The notes beneath the pieces were generated by a model. That model did no database searches and was not told the DNA's origin. It was given only the letters and a program-made list of their open reading frames with translations. Of a stretch of DNA of 61,905 nucleotides, positions 58,112 through 61,905 are shown in pieces (positions within the stretch are counted from its first letter, which is position 1; each line of letters starts with the position of its first letter). The stretch covers positions 1 to 61,905 of the IMG/VR virus record IMGVR_UViG_3300009085_001018; one strand, written 5' to 3'. The position numbers and the translations under genes were made by a program. The stretch is from a virus.

Positions 58112-58752
58112 AAAAACCAGGCAATGAATATAGAAAAATAATTTTAAAAGATTGCTATAGGGTTAAAGATATACCTAACGGAAGTTTAGATACTATATTT
58201 GATTTTGGGGCGAATATTGGTATTTTTTCTGTATTTATGAAGATGAGGCATCCTTTTACCAAAATTATTGCTATCGAACCTTTTTTTAAAGCTACTGAAG
58301 TGATGAAAAATAGCTTTTTTTGTCATAATATTTATTTAGAAGAAAAAGCTCTGGGTAATGGGAAACCGATTCATTTTAAAGAACGTGGTCATATTTTAGA
58401 TGGATTATGTACAGAGACAGATGAAGGGATTTTAATACCAACTATTTCTTTATGGGAATTATTTAATATATATAACTGTAAATTGACGGATAATTATTTA
58501 TTAAAATTTAACTGCGAGGGCGGAGAAAAGTATCTTATTGGAGATAAAAAATCAGAAGAGATTCTTTATAATGCTAAATATATATGTTTTCAAATTCATT
58601 ATAGGTCTCCAAGTACTAATTTTAATGAGTGGTTATCATTAGAAGAATATGACAATTGGATAAAGAAATTATTTACACATCATAAAATTAAACAATATTA
58701 TTGTTATAATAAAGAAGGGACAATACAATATAAAATAGCATGGAAAAACTAA
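58096..58752 (+). CDS. FkbM-family methyltransferase
   Basis: 218 residues. IFDFGANIGIFSVFMKM (motif I), IIAIEPFFKA, and the C-terminal ISLWELF...LLKFNCEGGEKYLI with Glu-Gly-Glu form FkbM order. FkbM enzymes O-methylate sugars or natural products. Overlaps neighbours by about 15 bases. Confidence 0.85.
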   Translation: MLIEIKKPGNEYRKIILKDCYRVKDIPNGSLDTIFDFGANIGIFSVFMKMRHPFTKIIAIEPFFKATEVMKNSFFCHNIYLEEKALGNGKPIHFKERGHILDGLCTETDEGILIPTISLWELFNIYNCKLTDNYLLKFNCEGGEKYLIGDKKSEEILYNAKYICFQIHYRSPSTNFNEWLSLEEYDNWIKKLFTHHKIKQYYCYNKEGTIQYKIAWKN

Positions 58753-59504
58753 TATTTAAAATAGAAGGAGATTTAAAAAATTCAGAAATAGTTTTTAGAG
58801 AAGCTAGACGAAATTTAAAGTTAGCACAAAGAAATAACCAAAAAGACATTAAAAATTTAGAAATTGAATTTTGGAATGCTAGAAATAATCTTAAATTATT
58901 AAGACGCAAATTTTTATATCTTACTAAACCTGATGATTTATATTCAGATTATAATTATTGGAAGAGACATGGTAGTATGAGAAATTGGGAAATTAAGTTA
59001 GGAAAAGCTTTGGTTCCTATTTTTAATATTAAAAATGCAGTAGATTTTGGGTGTGGCTTAGGGTCTTATTTGGAAGGATTAATATTAGGAGGAGTTGAAA
59101 AAGTTAGAGGATTTGATTTACTGTTTAATACTACTAAAGAAGCTATACCAGAAGGGATTAGACAATATATTAGTTACGGTAATGCGGGAGAATCTATAGA
59201 TTGTGGTAAATGGGATTGTGCTATATCTATTGAAGTAGCTGAACATTTAATAGAGGAACAAGCAGATATTTTTGTGGATAATTTAGTGAATGCATCTGAA
59301 AGAATTGTAATTCTCACTGCTTCTAATGCAGGGGGTAAATATCATATAAATAGGCAACCTAAAATTTATTGGATAAATAAGTTAGAAGATAGATGTTGGA
59401 AATATTCTGAAAATGCAGTAAATAAATTATTTAGTGCTTGGCAAAGATCAGGATGTCCTAATTATATTTTAACTAATTTAATGGTTTTCTATAAAAATGA
59501 GTAG
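58740..59504 (+). CDS. SAM-dependent methyltransferase with N-terminal coiled coil
   Basis: 254 residues: a coiled-coil N-terminus (about 1-60) then NAVDFGCGLGSYLEGLILGG (motif I), KWDCAISIEVAEHLIEEQ and VILTASNAGG. The coiled coil may dimerise or tether the enzyme. Overlaps both neighbours. Likely modifies a sugar in the island glycan. Confidence 0.75.
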   Translation: MEKLIFKIEGDLKNSEIVFREARRNLKLAQRNNQKDIKNLEIEFWNARNNLKLLRRKFLYLTKPDDLYSDYNYWKRHGSMRNWEIKLGKALVPIFNIKNAVDFGCGLGSYLEGLILGGVEKVRGFDLLFNTTKEAIPEGIRQYISYGNAGESIDCGKWDCAISIEVAEHLIEEQADIFVDNLVNASERIVILTASNAGGKYHINRQPKIYWINKLEDRCWKYSENAVNKLFSAWQRSGCPNYILTNLMVFYKNE

Positions 59505-60324
59505 ACCTGTTTTAGATCTAATAACTCAGGATATATGGAATAAATATTTTATTCCTATATATACTGCCCCTAAAGTAGTTGAAATAAAAAAGTTCTATAA
59601 AATCAGTATTTGCACTAATTCTATGGATAGACTTTATACTTTACAAGATGTTTATATAAAAAATATTGAAGATAATATAGATTACCCTAATATAGAATGG
59701 GTGTTATTGAATTATGGAAGTAAAGATAATATTAATAGTTGGGCTAAAGAGAAATTAACCCCCTATATTGACAGGGGATTAGTAAATTATTATGAAACTA
59801 CAGCTAAATATTATAGCATGTCTCATTCTAGAAATATTACCTTTCGTTTGGCTACAGGAGATATAGTTTTAAATGTAGATACTGACCATTTTGTTAATAA
59901 AGGATTTGCTACTAAAGTAAATGAATTAGCTAATCAAATATCAGAAAAGGTAGTTTTTGTTAAAAGTGGCAGGAGAAATAGAGGTAGATTAGGAATGTTT
60001 AAAAAAGATTTCTTATCTTTAGGTGGATATGATGAAGATATGATAGGATATGGTTATGATGATAAAGATTTATTAATGCGAGCATTTCATTCAGGATTTA
60101 AAATTTTATATACTGGGAGTAATTATTGCACTATGGTCAAAAATCATAGTCCTCATGCTAGTGGTAGATATCAGTATTCAAATTGGAAATACACAGAATC
60201 AAGAAATGCATTACTTTCATTGTTTAATTTATCTCGTGGAAAATTGATTGCTAATAAAGGAATACGGTGGGGTTCGGCAAAAGTATTTAAGAATTTCAAA
60301 TACAGTGAGAAAATTAAAATATGA
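59497..60324 (+). CDS. GT-A glycosyltransferase (GT7-like C-terminal pattern)
   Basis: 275 residues. ATGDIVLNVDTDHFVNKGF carries the DxD. GMFKKDFLSLGGYDEDMIGYGYDDKDLLMRA is the segment typical of galactosyl-type GT7/GT2 enzymes. A metal-dependent glycosyltransferase, transferring a hexose or amino sugar. Overlaps the following gene in ATGA. Confidence 0.8.
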   Translation: MSRPVLDLITQDIWNKYFIPIYTAPKVVEIKKFYKISICTNSMDRLYTLQDVYIKNIEDNIDYPNIEWVLLNYGSKDNINSWAKEKLTPYIDRGLVNYYETTAKYYSMSHSRNITFRLATGDIVLNVDTDHFVNKGFATKVNELANQISEKVVFVKSGRRNRGRLGMFKKDFLSLGGYDEDMIGYGYDDKDLLMRAFHSGFKILYTGSNYCTMVKNHSPHASGRYQYSNWKYTESRNALLSLFNLSRGKLIANKGIRWGSAKVFKNFKYSEKIKI

Positions 60325-61070
60325 AAAATCTAACAGTTTTAAACTTTAGAGAAAAGTGCCATCATTCTTTAGATAGTTTACTTCTATTAGTTAAAGCTCA
60401 AATAGAAAACAGTTTAGAATTAGGATGGAAATCAGAAGATATAATTATTTTATCTAATATAGATTTTGAGTATATGGGAATTAAGCCTATTATAATTCCC
60501 CTTAATGATTTCTGTTTTACTGGTTCTAAGATGTTTGGAGTTAAGTATCTATTCGAAAATGGATGTAAAGATGTTGTATGGTCACACGATTTGGATGCGT
60601 GGCAAAATGTAGAATTTAACTGCCCTGAATTTAAAGATGTTGGTTACGCTCAATATAGTAGACCTAAAGTTAATGGGGGGAGTTTATTTTGGAAACCAGA
60701 ATCCATAGATATAATTGATAGGATAGTCGCGCACCTTCTTAAAAAGAAAGAAAGAAAAGAAGAGCCTACCCTTAATTATATTTTAAGAAAATATCCAAAT
60801 AGAGTTAGTACTTTAAATTATACTTATAATGTTGGTTGTTCTGGATTTATAAAAAGGTATAATAAAAGTATTAAACCAATACATGTATGTCATTTTCATC
60901 CAACAAACAAATTAGCATGGGAAACGCATGCGTTAAATAGAACTGGTTGTGGTATATCCATCAGTTATAGATTGGAAAAATTAATACGTCAATATTACCC
61001 AAAGTTAGCAACAGCGTTGTCTAACAAAAATCAAAACACAGTAACAAAGGAGATGAAAAATGAAGACTAA
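60321..61070 (+). CDS. Putative GT-A glycosyltransferase
   Basis: 249 residues. VVWSHDLDAWQNVEF (DLD, DxD-like) near 87-101 and NGGSLFWKP suggest a GT-A enzyme; fold and Asp motif are the only support. Last recognised glycan gene of the island. Overlaps the small 61060 gene. Confidence 0.6.
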   Translation: MKNLTVLNFREKCHHSLDSLLLLVKAQIENSLELGWKSEDIIILSNIDFEYMGIKPIIIPLNDFCFTGSKMFGVKYLFENGCKDVVWSHDLDAWQNVEFNCPEFKDVGYAQYSRPKVNGGSLFWKPESIDIIDRIVAHLLKKKERKEEPTLNYILRKYPNRVSTLNYTYNVGCSGFIKRYNKSIKPIHVCHFHPTNKLAWETHALNRTGCGISISYRLEKLIRQYYPKLATALSNKNQNTVTKEMKNED

Positions 61071-61308
61071 AATAAAAAATGTAAAAGAAGTATTACATGG
61101 AAGTTTAAGTAAAACTAGCGCTACGGCTACTGATAAAAATAAATTTAAATGTATGCTATGTGAAGATGATGTCCCACATATGGTGGTAATAATGAATAAA
61201 GATGGGAATATACATGTGCACGCACCATTTGAAAATAGATATATAATGAATCAATTTATTGAGGCAATAGTTGATGAACAAAAGAAGTTTGATTCTAAAA
61301 GTGAATAA
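61060..61308 (+). CDS. Hypothetical protein with Cys/His pair
   Basis: 82 residues: CMLCEDDVPHMVVIMNKDGNIHVHAPF in the middle (in parts: CMLCEDDVPH, GNIHVHAPF), maybe metal-binding. Helical tail. Overlaps the previous gene in ATGA. Unrecognised. Confidence 0.6.
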   Translation: MKTKIKNVKEVLHGSLSKTSATATDKNKFKCMLCEDDVPHMVVIMNKDGNIHVHAPFENRYIMNQFIEAIVDEQKKFDSKSE

Positions 61309-61321
61309 ATTCAGAGGATAA

Positions 61322-61905
61322 ATGGCTTTATTTAAAGACAAAACAAAAGTAGAATTTGATAACTATAAAACTACATTAGGCGAAGCCAACGATGAAGTAA
61401 TAGTTGGGAATGAAAATGTGGTGTTCGCTAAAATTTTATCTGATTCTTCTATTAAAGAATATATTGAGCCTACTATTAAATTTACCAAGTGGGATGGAGA
61501 AGAAAGTTTAATTTTAAGTTATCCTACTTCTGGCGGTATGACCGATAAGACCCTGATAGACGGTGAAGGGTTGAAGATGTACGGTGGGGAAGAAGATTTC
61601 TATTTTAATCAATATGATGACCAGACGATGAAATTTGGGCTGATATTGAATGAAAAACCCAAATCGAATCGCTGGAAATTTAATATATCAGGTGCGGAAG
61701 ATTTAGAGTTTGTTCGACCAGCATCAATACTCAAAGACGGTGTAGCACAGCATATCCCCGAACAAATTGGTGGGTATAAAATAAACAGGATTTCAACGGG
61801 AGAGAAGTTCGGGTTTTTCTATCAGCCGATATTTAAAGATGCTAAAGGTAACACTTGCCCCGCTAAATTATTGATTGAAGGAAATAAGTATATTATTACA
61901 ATACC
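61322..61905 (+). CDS. Partial gene, probable structural protein
   Basis: At least 194 residues; no stop before the window end. Starts MALFKDKTKVEFDNY behind AGAGGATAA. The sequence is beta-rich (WDGEESLILSYPTSGG, GGEEDFYFNQYDDQ, RWKFNISGAEDLEF). It resumes less AT-rich codon use than the island, hinting that ordinary structural genes restart here. Tail or fibre role possible but not shown. Confidence 0.6.
   Translation, partial: MALFKDKTKVEFDNYKTTLGEANDEVIVGNENVVFAKILSDSSIKEYIEPTIKFTKWDGEESLILSYPTSGGMTDKTLIDGEGLKMYGGEEDFYFNQYDDQTMKFGLILNEKPKSNRWKFNISGAEDLEFVRPASILKDGVAQHIPEQIGGYKINRISTGEKFGFFYQPIFKDAKGNTCPAKLLIEGNKYIITI

Overview
The window reads as part of the genome of a large tailed double-stranded DNA virus (caudovirus) with a very AT-rich genome. 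The evidence is a head module in canonical order: an intein-bearing large terminase, a probable portal, a prohead protease joined to a scaffold-like region, a decoration protein and a major capsid protein. Genes are densely packed, often with ATGA stop/start overlaps. Shine-Dalgarno sites are strong and several promoters match TTGACA/TATAAT, which points to a bacterial host of low GC content. I cannot name the host. No replication polymerase, tail or lysis genes are visible, and the last gene runs off the right edge, so this is a fragment.

Layout: 1-1421 holds four leftward genes (zinc ribbon, SWIM zinc finger, unknown, Holliday-junction-resolvase-like nuclease). 1422-3258 is a gene-poor divergent region with a 60-unit array of a 9-bp repeat, other direct repeats and opposed promoters. 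3215-3804 is a one-gene segment bracketed by a 25-bp perfect inverted repeat. 4100-23185 is a rightward accessory region of about 60 mostly small genes: ribbon-helix-helix and XRE-type regulators, a half-length CoaD-like protein, two radical SAM proteins, an Ogg2-type DNA glycosylase, an HD-domain protein, low-complexity repeat proteins and many Cys-rich mini-proteins. Five intergenic elements here have tRNA-like 5' halves or long closing helices but no normal anticodon arm.

23286-36004 is the packaging and head module. It also contains a large AAA+ ATPase, a membrane/coiled-coil protein and two intrinsic terminators. 36045-61070 is a 25-kb island of about 25 carbohydrate genes: glycosyltransferases of several folds, SAM methyltransferases, sugar-nucleotide epimerases/dehydratases including a clear GDP-mannose 4,6-dehydratase, a truncated UDP-sugar dehydrogenase, an ATP-grasp enzyme, a HAD phosphatase and a radical SAM/SPASM enzyme. 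An HNH homing endonuclease appears to have split one methyltransferase gene. A secreted-protein gene inside the island is bracketed by a 15-bp inverted repeat. A likely structural gene follows and is cut by the window end.

Working together: the head genes package DNA and build the capsid. The island, lying between the capsid genes and whatever follows, most likely makes and attaches a complex methylated glycan to virion proteins or to the host surface. The small-gene region looks like early host-takeover and regulatory functions. The most unusual features are the tRNA-like intergenic RNAs, the gene cassettes bracketed by inverted repeats, the split methyltransferase, and the size of the glycan island.
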